Under the pieces are notes generated by a model, which was given only the letters and a program-made list of their open reading frames with translations, was not told the origin of the DNA and ran no database searches. DNA of 9,116 bases from NCBI GenBank assembly GCA_948759685.1, contig CAQBGY010000118.1:1-9116 (forward strand). The letters run 5' to 3'. Source of the DNA: an uncultured Eubacterium sp. GTDB taxonomy: Bacteria; Bacillota_A; Clostridia; Lachnospirales; Lachnospiraceae. A program made the position numbers and the translations under genes. The first letter of the stretch is position 1; each line of letters opens with the position of its first letter. Below are positions 1 through 5,541 of the stretch, in pieces.

Positions 1-1302
1 TGTTATCCTTTTCCATCCACGTTGTGTCCCATATTTAGAAAACCTATGTGAAGATACCTTTTCCCATCCAGAAATACTATGGTTCATCACATTATTAATT
101 TCTTTCAGTTCCCAGTCTTTTGGGGTATCATATTCATGCCGTAATGCTTCTTTATAAACCATAATGCTGCACACATAATCTTCTGCAAGCCCATCAAGCC
201 ATATCTGGATAATGCCAACTTTTGCATCTTCTGGCATAAACTCTTTTTGCAGCTCTTTTAAATAAATTTCTGTTTCTTTTGACAAGCTTAATTCCCATTC
301 ACCATTATGGTACAATTCCATTGCTTCTGCCCATGCCTGCCGTATATATGCCCTTGCTTCTTTTTCATCTTCAAGGATATGTTTTTTTACCCTTTCTGGA
401 TGAACTAATACTGGTGCAAAACGCCTGTTTCCTGTACGGTCAAGAGGTAAAAAATCCATGCTGTTGGAAGTACCTGTAAACACACATTGCCTCGGTCTGT
501 CCTCTGGATGGGTTTCATAAGGAATCTTATAAGTTTCCTTCTGCCTGCTAAGAAAAGACTTGATATCTTCAATACTTTTTGCATTTACAGTTGCTATCAT
601 TTCAGACATTTCTATAATCCAGTGCCCTTGCAGTTTCCTGTAAACATTTTCATCATCAATACGCTTCAAGTCATCTGAAAACCATTCATCATTAATAGCA
701 AGGAAACGCAAAAATGTGGATTTACCTGCACCTTGTCCTCCTACCAGGCATACCATAATTTCAAATTTACATCCAGGCTCATATATCCTGTGGATAGCAG
801 CAAACATCAGCAGCTTCATTATCTCTTTTGTATACCTGCTGTCATCTGCACCCAGGTATTTTGGCAGTAAATAATCTATACGTGGCTTCCCGTCCCATGC
901 TAATCTTTCCAGATATTCCTTTATAGGGTGGTACTTATTATCATTTGCCACCATATTCATTGCTTTATTAATATTACGGTCATGTTTCAATCCATAATTT
1001 TTTTCAAGATACCATTGTACCTGGTACACATCAGTATCTGTCAGGCTTACAGAAGAACGTTTCCAACCAGGATTACCAACTATATCAATTTTTCCAGATA
1101 ATTCATTTTTCCGTATTATGCCTTTTAACAAGGGGTCACACTGGAACACTATCATACAGTTATTTATGGTCTGGCTTGCTGCTCCTTTTTCATTTTTTGC
1201 AAGGATTGCCTGTACATCCTCTGTTGTACCCATTTCCTGTCCCAGCACTTCCCCTATTTCGTTCCATAATACGTTTTCTGCCTGTATGGACTTTTCCTGC
1301 AA
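1..1302 (-). CDS. VapE-type replication helicase (virulence-associated E family), C-terminal end cut by window edge
   Basis: The reading frame is open from the left edge to a stop at 1360-1362 and gives 434 residues from a TTG at 1302. Walker A is GGQGAGKST (about residues 188-196), with hydrophobic strand WIIEMSEM (228-235) as Walker B region and a conserved NSMDFLPLDRTGNRRF block (280-295). These fit the VapE/D5-like P-loop ATPases found in phage satellites and integrative elements, where they act as replicative helicases beside a small primase. The tail SSHRFSKYGTQRGWKR resembles family C-termini, so probably only a few residues are missing. The start is uncertain. TTG at 1302 has GAGGTGG six bases upstream; ATG at 1233 (MGTTEDV) would still keep the conserved part; GTG at 1248 is also possible. 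The first 110 bases overlap the primase gene in another frame, suggesting translational coupling. Family is confident; the exact start is not. Confidence 0.88.
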   Translation of the reverse strand, partial: MQEKSIQAENVLWNEIGEVLGQEMGTTEDVQAILAKNEKGAASQTINNCMIVFQCDPLLKGIIRKNELSGKIDIVGNPGWKRSSVSLTDTDVYQVQWYLEKNYGLKHDRNINKAMNMVANDNKYHPIKEYLERLAWDGKPRIDYLLPKYLGADDSRYTKEIMKLLMFAAIHRIYEPGCKFEIMVCLVGGQGAGKSTFLRFLAINDEWFSDDLKRIDDENVYRKLQGHWIIEMSEMIATVNAKSIEDIKSFLSRQKETYKIPYETHPEDRPRQCVFTGTSNSMDFLPLDRTGNRRFAPVLVHPERVKKHILEDEKEARAYIRQAWAEAMELYHNGEWELSLSKETEIYLKELQKEFMPEDAKVGIIQIWLDGLAEDYVCSIMVYKEALRHEYDTPKDWELKEINNVMNHSISGWEKVSSHRFSKYGTQRGWKRIT

Positions 1303-1888
1303 CTTCTTCCACCTCTTTTCTTCCTTTAATAAATAATTCCTGTTTTTCCTCCATACTTCCTAAACATAAAATATCTAACCAGTAATTTATTACTGGCTCT
1401 GTATAAAGAAGCTTTGCATAATCCTCTGAAAAAATACAGTCCAAAGGTTTGCCTTCCAGAAAAGAACTGGCCTGTTCTATATCATAAAGACACCCTTTTA
1501 ACATATCTATAGTTTTATCACACCACTTTTTAAAACGTTTCTTAATATAATTTATTCTTTCCTGCTCTGTTCTTGCTTCCCTGTCTTTTTTCTTTGCTAA
1601 ACTGCCTGGTTTTGTGTTACCTTTACACTGGACTGGCAAGCAGAAATCTTTTACCAGTTTCAATGCTGCTTCATATTGTGACAAACCAAACATCCTTGAA
1701 ACATAATCAACAGCATCCCCTCCAGCACCACAGGCAAAACAATGGTAATTCTTGTCTATCTTCATGCTTGGGTGCTTATCATCATGGAAAGGACAGCAGG
1801 CTAAACCATTCTTTTTCACATGCAGGCCATAGTTTTCTGCCACTTGTTCTGCTGTCAGATACTCCTTTACCTCTAAAAATATATTCAA
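1190..1888 (-). CDS. CHC2 zinc-finger DNA primase-like protein
   Basis: The protein has 232 residues. An N-terminal CHC2 zinc ribbon is clear: C32-P-F-H35, then C50-F-A-C53, inside the typical context CCPFHDDKHPSM ... YHCFACGAGGDAVDYV. This is the DnaG-type zinc-binding domain used to recognise priming sites. No TOPRIM catalytic core is visible, so it is probably a short accessory primase subunit working with the VapE helicase next to it. The middle is helical and charged (KKKDREARTEQERINYIKKRFKKW), and the region YWLDILCLGSMEEKQELF is like that of short CHC2 proteins beside VapE in gut Firmicutes. The start is TTG at 1888, with GGAGG 11 bases upstream. The last 35 or so residues (KVHTGRKRIMERNRG...) look low in complexity, and the +1 frame there reads as more natural protein. 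The real end could therefore differ by frameshift or overlap. Function is inferred from the zinc finger and the neighbour. Confidence 0.85.
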   Translation of the reverse strand: MNIFLEVKEYLTAEQVAENYGLHVKKNGLACCPFHDDKHPSMKIDKNYHCFACGAGGDAVDYVSRMFGLSQYEAALKLVKDFCLPVQCKGNTKPGSLAKKKDREARTEQERINYIKKRFKKWCDKTIDMLKGCLYDIEQASSFLEGKPLDCIFSEDYAKLLYTEPVINYWLDILCLGSMEEKQELFIKGRKEVEEVAGKVHTGRKRIMERNRGSAGTGNGYNRGCTGNPCKK

Positions 1889-1914
1889 TTTCTAAACTTC
1901 CTCCTTTTAATTAT

Positions 1915-1967
1915 GGGAAGCCTTTGTTATAATAGATTTGCAAGATTTATTATAGAAAGGCTTGCCC
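1915..1967. repeat. Long imperfect inverted repeat (hairpin) upstream of the primase gene
   Basis: Arms GGGAAGCCTTT (1915-1925) and AAAGGCTTgCCC (1956-1967) pair with one bulged G. After a short internal loop, TATAATA (1928-1934) pairs with TATTATA (1948-1954). No good U-run follows on the minus strand, so it does not look like a terminator for the upstream genes. It lies just ahead of the primase ribosome binding site. It could be a leader structure, a protein-binding site or part of a replication origin; which one cannot be told from sequence. Confidence 0.6.
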
Positions 1968-1974
1968 TTTTTAT

Positions 1975-2005
1975 AAGTTACTCCTGTTACCAGCAGGAGT
2001 AACTT
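1975..2005. repeat. Perfect 12-bp hairpin at the end of the RHH gene, possible weak terminator or mRNA processing site
   Basis: AAGTTACTCCTG (1975-1986) and CAGGAGTAACTT (1994-2005) form a perfect stem with a 7-base loop, touching the stop codon of the RHH gene (2005-2007). In the minus direction it is followed by ATAAAAAGGG, which has no U-run. It is more likely a 3'-end stabiliser, partial attenuator or binding site than a full terminator. Confidence 0.55.
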
Positions 2006-2298
2006 TATCTTTTATCAGCTTCCAATAACCGTTTTACCAGTTCTAATAACATTTTTTCATCTTCTGTGCTGCCATCCTTCAGGTGTCCAAGTATTTCTTC
2101 CAGTGCTTTTGCCATCCTTGCTGATATATAATATCCAGATGGGACTTTTAACTCCTGCCCTAATACAGCTTTTCTATAATATTCCCCCTTAGAAAGTCCT
2201 GATAAAAGGATATTTGCTTCTACCTGTCTCTTTTCTTCATCACTAAGCCAGAAAGAAATACCATTATGTCTGTACCTGTCTTTCCTTTTACAAGCCAT
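2005..2298 (-). CDS. Small ribbon-helix-helix protein, MobC/relaxosome-like
   Basis: The protein has 97 residues. The N-terminal part, RHNGISFWLSDEEKRQVEANILLSGLSKGEYYRKAVLG (about residues 10-47, read in two pieces: a beta strand ISFWLS, then helices EEKRQVEANILL and SKGEYYRKAVL), has the pattern of MobC-type accessory proteins of relaxases. These bind DNA near oriT as ribbon-helix-helix dimers. The C-terminal half is helical (ARMAKALEEILGHL ... EKMLLELVKRLLEADKR). The start ATG at 2298 overlaps the integrase stop by 11 bases, with GGGGAGAGG just upstream, so it is translated with the integrase. No relaxase is encoded beside it in module A. It may serve a relaxase supplied in trans, or act as a regulator. 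The fold call is moderately sure and the role is inferred. Confidence 0.7.
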   Translation of the reverse strand: MACKRKDRYRHNGISFWLSDEEKRQVEANILLSGLSKGEYYRKAVLGQELKVPSGYYISARMAKALEEILGHLKDGSTEDEKMLLELVKRLLEADKR

Positions 2299-3367
2299 AT
2301 TCCTCTCCCCTTTCTGCCTTTCCTAATCTTTCTGCAATTTTCACTTGTGCATCCATTGGCTGGTGGCAGTATGTTTCAATCGTAGTTGTAACTTTGCCAT
2401 GTCCCAAACGTTTTGCAATCTCAACTGGACTAAACCCCATTTGTACAAGCATACTTGCATGGCTATGGCGTGTACAGTGGACTGTAATCTTCTTTACCCC
2501 TGATAACCTTATGCCACGTTCCATTTCATGTTCAAAAAAACTTTTTGTCCTTCCTGCAAACAGCCTGGAAGATGGTTTTGCATGATATAAAGCTGCAATA
2601 TACTCTTTTAAAACTTCCTGTAATTCCTTATGTATTGTAACAACACGTATAGAACTTTCTGTTTTAGGTGCTGTAACCAAATCTTCACCGTCAAGCCTTG
2701 TAAGTGACTCATCTATTGTAATTGTACCTTCCTTAAAATCTATATCTTTTACTTGTAATGCCAAAAGCTCTCCAAGCCTTATTCCTGTCCAGAATAATAT
2801 CTGGAATGCCACCCATGAATCATGCTTATCAATAACTGCATCCAGAAACTTCTGGAACTCTTCCAAAGTCCAGTATGGTCTTTCCTCTGCTCTGCTTTTT
2901 CCCATACTTCCAGCTTTCCTGCAAGGATTTGAACGTAAATTATAAAAATTTACTGCATAATTCATAATTGCACTAAGCTGGTTATTTATCGTTTTCAGAT
3001 AAGTAGGCTTAAATCCTTTACCCATCATTTCACCCTGCCATTTCCTTATCATGGGTGCTGTAATTTCATTAATTGGTTTTTTCCCAAAATAAGGCAGTAT
3101 TTTATCATTCATCACATACTCTTTTTGCTTCATGGTAGTTTTACGCAGACGCTTTTCCATATCTGATTTATAAATTTCCCAGAAATCAGCCAGTGTCATA
3201 GATGGGTCAGATGATTGTTGCAGCAGAAAACGTGCATACCATTCTTCTGCCTCTTTCTTAGTCTTAAATCCTCTTCTTTGTGATTTTCTTTTTGTACCTG
3301 TCCAGTCTGTCCAACGGTATTGTATCCTCCATGTCCCATTTGGGTCTTTCTTTGCACTACAGCTCAT
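2288..3367 (-). CDS. int: Site-specific tyrosine recombinase (integrase)
   Basis: The 359-residue protein has the normal length for phage and ICE integrases. The N-terminal arm-binding domain (about 1-55, KDPNGTWRIQYRWTDWTG ... FKTKKEAEEWYARFL) is followed by a SAM-like core-binding domain (about 57-160) and the catalytic domain. The catalytic set is complete: R197 (WTGIRLGE), K235 (TAPKTESS), H297 and R300 (VHCTRHSHAS), H323 (LGHGKVTT) and the nucleophile Y333 (ETYCH). It would cut and rejoin attachment sites to integrate or, with the excisionase, release the element. The ATG at 3367 overlaps the excisionase stop (ATGA), and GGAGG lies about 9 bases upstream. It is transcribed from the promoter at 3616-3644. 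The matching att core cannot be located with only one end of the element in view. Confidence 0.95.
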   Translation of the reverse strand: MSCSAKKDPNGTWRIQYRWTDWTGTKRKSQRRGFKTKKEAEEWYARFLLQQSSDPSMTLADFWEIYKSDMEKRLRKTTMKQKEYVMNDKILPYFGKKPINEITAPMIRKWQGEMMGKGFKPTYLKTINNQLSAIMNYAVNFYNLRSNPCRKAGSMGKSRAEERPYWTLEEFQKFLDAVIDKHDSWVAFQILFWTGIRLGELLALQVKDIDFKEGTITIDESLTRLDGEDLVTAPKTESSIRVVTIHKELQEVLKEYIAALYHAKPSSRLFAGRTKSFFEHEMERGIRLSGVKKITVHCTRHSHASMLVQMGFSPVEIAKRLGHGKVTTTIETYCHQPMDAQVKIAERLGKAERGEEYGL

Positions 3368-3558
3368 ATGCTTGCCTCCTTAATACCTCCATACCATTTT
3401 TCCTTAAAATACTCTACTGGAATCTTTCCTGGAATTGTAAGGAAACCTTTCCCCGCAAGTTCAGTATTCATTTCCCTAAGAATCTTATAAGACTTTCCTA
3501 TACTTACGCCAAGCATAGATGCAATCTCTTCTGCATTGTAATAAATTTTTTTGTCCAT
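3364..3558 (-). CDS. xis: Excisionase-like small helix-turn-helix protein
   Basis: The protein has 64 residues. It begins with a MerR/excisionase-type winged helix: YYNAEEIASMLGVSIGKSYKILREMN (helix, turn, recognition helix) followed by a basic wing and IPVEYFKEKWYG. Length, fold and position directly upstream of the integrase with ATGA overlap fit a recombination directionality factor. Such proteins bend DNA at att sites and favour excision. The start ATG at 3558 has AGAGG seven bases upstream. It is the first gene of the operon, after a leader of about 50 bases from the predicted promoter. A purely regulatory role is possible but less likely from the context. Confidence 0.8.
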   Translation of the reverse strand: MDKKIYYNAEEIASMLGVSIGKSYKILREMNTELAGKGFLTIPGKIPVEYFKEKWYGGIKEASI

Positions 3559-3604
3559 ATTATTTCCTCTCTTTCATATTTTTGTTTCTGTTAAGAACCA
3601 TTTT

Positions 3605-3628
3605 GTTACGTTTATATAATATCGTAAC
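3605..3628. promoter_or_regulatory. Candidate operator: inverted repeat GTTACG-N12-CGTAAC over the int operon promoter
   Basis: Perfect 6-bp arms at 3605-3610 and 3623-3628 enclose the -10 box of the minus-strand promoter. A dimeric HTH repressor here would block RNA polymerase. The divergent Cro/CI-type gene at 3783 is the obvious candidate ligand. No second copy of the motif was seen in the intergenic region. Confidence 0.65.
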
Positions 3629-3644
3629 TTTTGTTTCGTGTCAA
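3616..3644 (-). promoter_or_regulatory. Sigma-70 type promoter of the xis-int-RHH-primase-VapE operon
   Basis: On the minus strand the -35 box is TTGACA (3644-3639), a 17-base spacer follows, then the -10 box TATTAT (3621-3616). This is near consensus and would be strong unless repressed. The expected start site is around 3609, inside the right arm of the operator palindrome. Confidence 0.85.
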
Positions 3645-3661
3645 TATCTTTTTCTTTATTT

Positions 3662-3690
3662 TTCTTGTTTTATATGATATTCTATATTAT
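3662..3690 (+). promoter_or_regulatory. Possible promoter of the Cro/CI-type regulator
   Basis: TTCTTG (3662-3667), 17 bases, then TATTAT (3685-3690). The -35 match is weak, while the -10 is good and lies within the small palindrome CTATATTATAG. The leader to the start codon would be about 85 bases. Confidence 0.35.
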
Positions 3691-3782
3691 AGGAACACTT
3701 AATTTGCTAATAAGGAGAAATACTCTCTTTACTTATAAAATATTTAATACTGTCTTTTCTTCGGAAAATAAGGAGGATTATA

Positions 3783-4334
3783 ATGACTACTGGTGAAAAT
3801 ATACGGCGTATACGCAAAGAACGTGGTCTTACACAAAAACAATTAGGAGAATTAGTTGGTGCAAGTGAAGCTTATATCCGTGCATATGAAAGCGGCAGGA
3901 GAAACCCTAAACCTTCTTCTCTTGAAAAAATAGCAAAAGCCCTTGCAGTCAACCCAGAAGTATTAGCTAACTCTGATTTTGATGGAATTAAGGCTATGCA
4001 CAGACTTTTCCAGGTTTTCCGCCAATATGACGGACACCTTTTTGAATGTCAGGATAAAGATGGAAATGATATGGTTGGTATCAGTTTTGGGACTTTAGCC
4101 TTGATGTCATCATGGTTACACCGTTATGAAGAATATATGCAAGAAGTTGAAATATGTAATTCTATTAAAGACGTAAGAAAACGTGGAGAAGCTCTTCTAC
4201 AAGCTGAAAAAGCCTTTGATGTCTGGATGGATATTTATCCAGAATCTGAACCTTTTACTATGAACCTCAAAATTCAAAAGACACATGATGACTTTATGGA
4301 TAAGATTGGATTAAACCCTAAAAATGAAGATTAA
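3783..4334 (+). CDS. Cro/CI-family (XRE) transcriptional regulator of the element
   Basis: The protein has 183 residues. An N-terminal HTH_XRE domain spans about 4-60: IRRIRKERGLTQKQLGELVG, then ASEAYIRAYESGRRNP (recognition helix) and PSSLEKIAKALAVNPEVL. The remaining 120 residues are mostly helical and acidic, with no LexA/CI peptidase motif visible, so it is not an obvious self-cleaving repressor. AAGGAGG lies six bases before the ATG. It is the only plus-strand gene and diverges from the integration/replication operon. That arrangement matches CI/Stl-type master repressors of phages, satellites and ICEs. The probable target is the palindrome at 3605-3628. In satellites such repressors are relieved by a helper-phage protein; whether that happens here is unknown. 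Confidence 0.88.
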   Translation: MTTGENIRRIRKERGLTQKQLGELVGASEAYIRAYESGRRNPKPSSLEKIAKALAVNPEVLANSDFDGIKAMHRLFQVFRQYDGHLFECQDKDGNDMVGISFGTLALMSSWLHRYEEYMQEVEICNSIKDVRKRGEALLQAEKAFDVWMDIYPESEPFTMNLKIQKTHDDFMDKIGLNPKNED

Positions 4335-4341
4335 AAAATTT

Positions 4342-4358
4342 GTACCCAAACCGTACCC
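4342..4358. repeat. Direct repeat GTACCC x2, 11-bp period, just after the regulator gene
   Basis: GTACCC occurs at 4342-4347 and 4353-4358, one helical turn apart. Spacing and position at the end of the integrase-bearing module suit integrase or excisionase binding, or an att region. It resembles the repeat pair at 4534-4552 (13 of 19 bases match when aligned from 4341 and 4534). Confidence 0.4.
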
Positions 4359-4371
4359 ATATCCAATAAAA

Positions 4372-4413
4372 AAATCCCTGCAAAGCCTATAAATACTGGC
4401 TTTGCAGGGATTT
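4372..4413. terminator. Strong bidirectional-looking rho-independent terminator
   Basis: A perfect 16-bp stem joins AAATCCCTGCAAAGCC (4372-4387) and GGCTTTGCAGGGATTT (4398-4413) around a 10-base loop. In the minus direction the stem is followed by a seven-T run (opposite 4368-4374). In the plus direction the stem ends in ATTTAACATTTTA. It would end transcription of the regulator gene from the left and of any minus-strand RNA arriving from the 4560 promoter. Confidence 0.85.
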
Positions 4414-4533
4414 AACATTTTACTCGAACTCGGCGTGTTCTTTGTTGTCCTTAACTGTATTTGTTTAAGTTTTATGCAAATACACGCCCATTTTTACTTC
4501 AATTACATCATTTATTATGACTTGCTGATTTTC

Positions 4534-4552
4534 TGTTGCCAAAATGTTGCCA
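4534..4552. repeat. Direct repeat TGTTGCCA x2, 11-bp period
   Basis: TGTTGCCA occurs at 4534-4541 and 4545-4552. It has the same period as the GTACCC pair at 4342-4358 and a similar overall pattern. It lies at the predicted start of the minus-strand transcript from the 4560 promoter. Candidate integrase-binding or att-associated sequence. Confidence 0.4.
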
Positions 4553-4559
4553 CGCATCT

Positions 4560-4587
4560 ATTATAGCAAATCCCCACAGATTAGCAA
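4560..4587 (-). promoter_or_regulatory. Extended -10 promoter pointing at the terminator, with no obvious gene behind it
   Basis: On the minus strand: TTGCTA (-35, 4587-4582), a 16-base spacer, then TATAAT (-10, 4565-4560) preceded by the TG of an extended -10 (TGCTATAAT). The transcript would start near 4553 and end at the terminator at 4372-4413, making an RNA of about 185 bases. Only very short frames lie within it. Confidence 0.6.
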
Positions 4588-4756
4588 GCCATTTTTCAAA
4601 TGTTACGCAGTAAAAACCTATTTTTGAGGGTAAAGGTATAAAATATCGTTCTGCATTTATTTACGTCCTAAAAACCTTGCAAAATAAGGCTTTCAAAAGG
4701 ACTAAAGCGTAACAAATCAATCGCCAACTCCCATTTTCTGCTTAACTGCCTTTATT

Positions 4757-4776
4757 ACATGGTGCTAGCACCATGT
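4757..4776. repeat. Perfect 20-bp palindrome ACATGGTGCTAGCACCATGT
   Basis: The two 10-base halves are exactly complementary with no loop. It lies about 100 bases past the nucleotidyltransferase stop codon. No U-run follows on either strand (the minus side reads AATAAAGG), so it is not a normal terminator. It may be a dimeric protein site or a recombination boundary. Confidence 0.55.
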
Positions 4777-4823
4777 CTTTCATATCATTAGGAAATAATC
4801 AGAAAAAGCCTTACTCCCATGCA

Positions 4824-4841
4824 AATAGAAATATTTCTATT
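4824..4841. repeat. Perfect 18-bp AT-rich palindrome AATAGAAATATTTCTATT
   Basis: It is exactly self-complementary and lies between the nucleotidyltransferase stop codon and the 20-bp palindrome. Such AT-rich palindromes can be operators, but chance is more likely in AT-rich DNA than for the GC-bearing one at 4757. Confidence 0.4.
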
Positions 4842-4875
4842 CCGTTAATATCAGAATACATAATTGTACTTTCGG

Positions 4876-5541
4876 TCACATTTTTGATAACGTATTCTGA
4901 CACCAATTAAACAAAGTGGAAAAAGCTTTGTCAAAATCATAGTCGATATTATTTTGTAATGATATACTCAATTCCAAAACAGTTTTATCCTCGCCTTTTA
5001 CACACTCAAGCAATTCCCGTTTTGATGAAATAAAATTACCACTACTTAGATAATACAAATGTTGCATAATGAAGAATACGGATTTACAAGTTATCGGCAT
5101 CTTTATAACATTATAATCCTTGTCAGCGTGTATGTAGCGGTGACAAATTTCGTGATATAGATTATTCAAACTTAATTTTACATAGTTTCTTTCATCTTCA
5201 ATGGTATATGCAGGAACAAGTTTTTTTAGTTCTCCGTAATAGTCTTTTGTTGTATTCAATAAATGACATATTTCTAACGGATTCCAATGTTCTAAATCAG
5301 CTTTGCTACAAATAAAGCCACAGGATTTTTCAAAATTTCCTATGGAAACGAGTGCTTTTTGATATGTTTTCAAATCCTCAACCGAAAGATTGTCAATCAC
5401 AGCCATAATATCAATATCACTGTTTTTAGTTTCTTCTTTACGGAGATAGCTGCCCTGTAATCCAATATACATCAGCCTTTCACCCAAAGCGTCTTTTAAT
5501 AAAATTATTAATTCGTCAATATATTCATCTATTCTAAGCAT
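4876..5541 (-). CDS. Nucleotidyltransferase, aminoglycoside-adenylyltransferase-like fold, substrate unknown
   Basis: The protein has 221 residues. The Pol-beta-type nucleotidyltransferase signature is plain: G30-S31 in GLQGSYLRKEETKN, then S41-D-I-D44-I with metal-binding D42 and D44. The C-terminal half is helical (YHEICHRYIHADKDYN, CKSVFFIMQHLYYLSSGNFISSKRELL), as in ANT-type enzymes where it helps bind the acceptor. Members of the superfamily transfer AMP or another nucleotide to antibiotics, proteins or tRNA. It does not match ANT(6), ANT(9) or Lnu sequences that I can recall, so no resistance is claimed. The ATG at 5541 overlaps the NUDIX stop by 13 bases, with AGGTGA six bases upstream, so translation is coupled to NUDIX. 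A MNT-type antitoxin role is conceivable, but no HEPN partner is present. Confidence 0.82.
   Translation of the reverse strand: MLRIDEYIDELIILLKDALGERLMYIGLQGSYLRKEETKNSDIDIMAVIDNLSVEDLKTYQKALVSIGNFEKSCGFICSKADLEHWNPLEICHLLNTTKDYYGELKKLVPAYTIEDERNYVKLSLNNLYHEICHRYIHADKDYNVIKMPITCKSVFFIMQHLYYLSSGNFISSKRELLECVKGEDKTVLELSISLQNNIDYDFDKAFSTLFNWCQNTLSKM

Larger units (their letters stand above)
4335..4875. other. Gene-poor junction between the int module and the NUDIX/nucleotidyltransferase cassette
   Basis: No open frame of convincing length or with a good ribosome binding site was found. The stretch holds direct repeats (4342-4358 and 4534-4552), a terminator (4372-4413), a promoter (4560-4587) and palindromes (4757-4776 and 4824-4841). 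On the minus strand, 4464-4420 reads TNTVKDNKEHAEFE then stop, directly after an in-frame stop. This acidic tail could be the 3' scrap of a truncated gene, but it is too short to identify. The region is best read as the scar or att region between two mobile modules. Confidence 0.5.

Noticed and set aside
1573..1932. A 119-residue plus-strand open frame
   Set aside because: It is antisense to the zinc-finger primase, lacks a ribosome binding site and reads as histidine/leucine-rich shadow sequence.
3280..3594. A 104-residue plus-strand open frame with hydrophobic stretches
   Set aside because: It overlaps integrase, excisionase and the mapped promoter on the other strand. The apparent membrane-like content is a by-product of AT-rich antisense reading.
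4757..4776. Reading the 20-bp palindrome as a terminator of the cargo cassette
   Set aside because: There is no loop and no U-run on either strand.
4851..4900. Inverted repeat TCAGAATAC / GTATTCTGA around the nucleotidyltransferase stop
   Set aside because: Nine-base arms around a 32-base loop, one arm inside coding sequence and no U-run. It is probably chance in AT-rich DNA.
4876..5541. Naming the nucleotidyltransferase as a known aminoglycoside or lincosamide resistance gene
   Set aside because: Only the generic GS...SDIDI active site is shared. The rest does not match ANT(6), ANT(9) or Lnu sequences as I know them.
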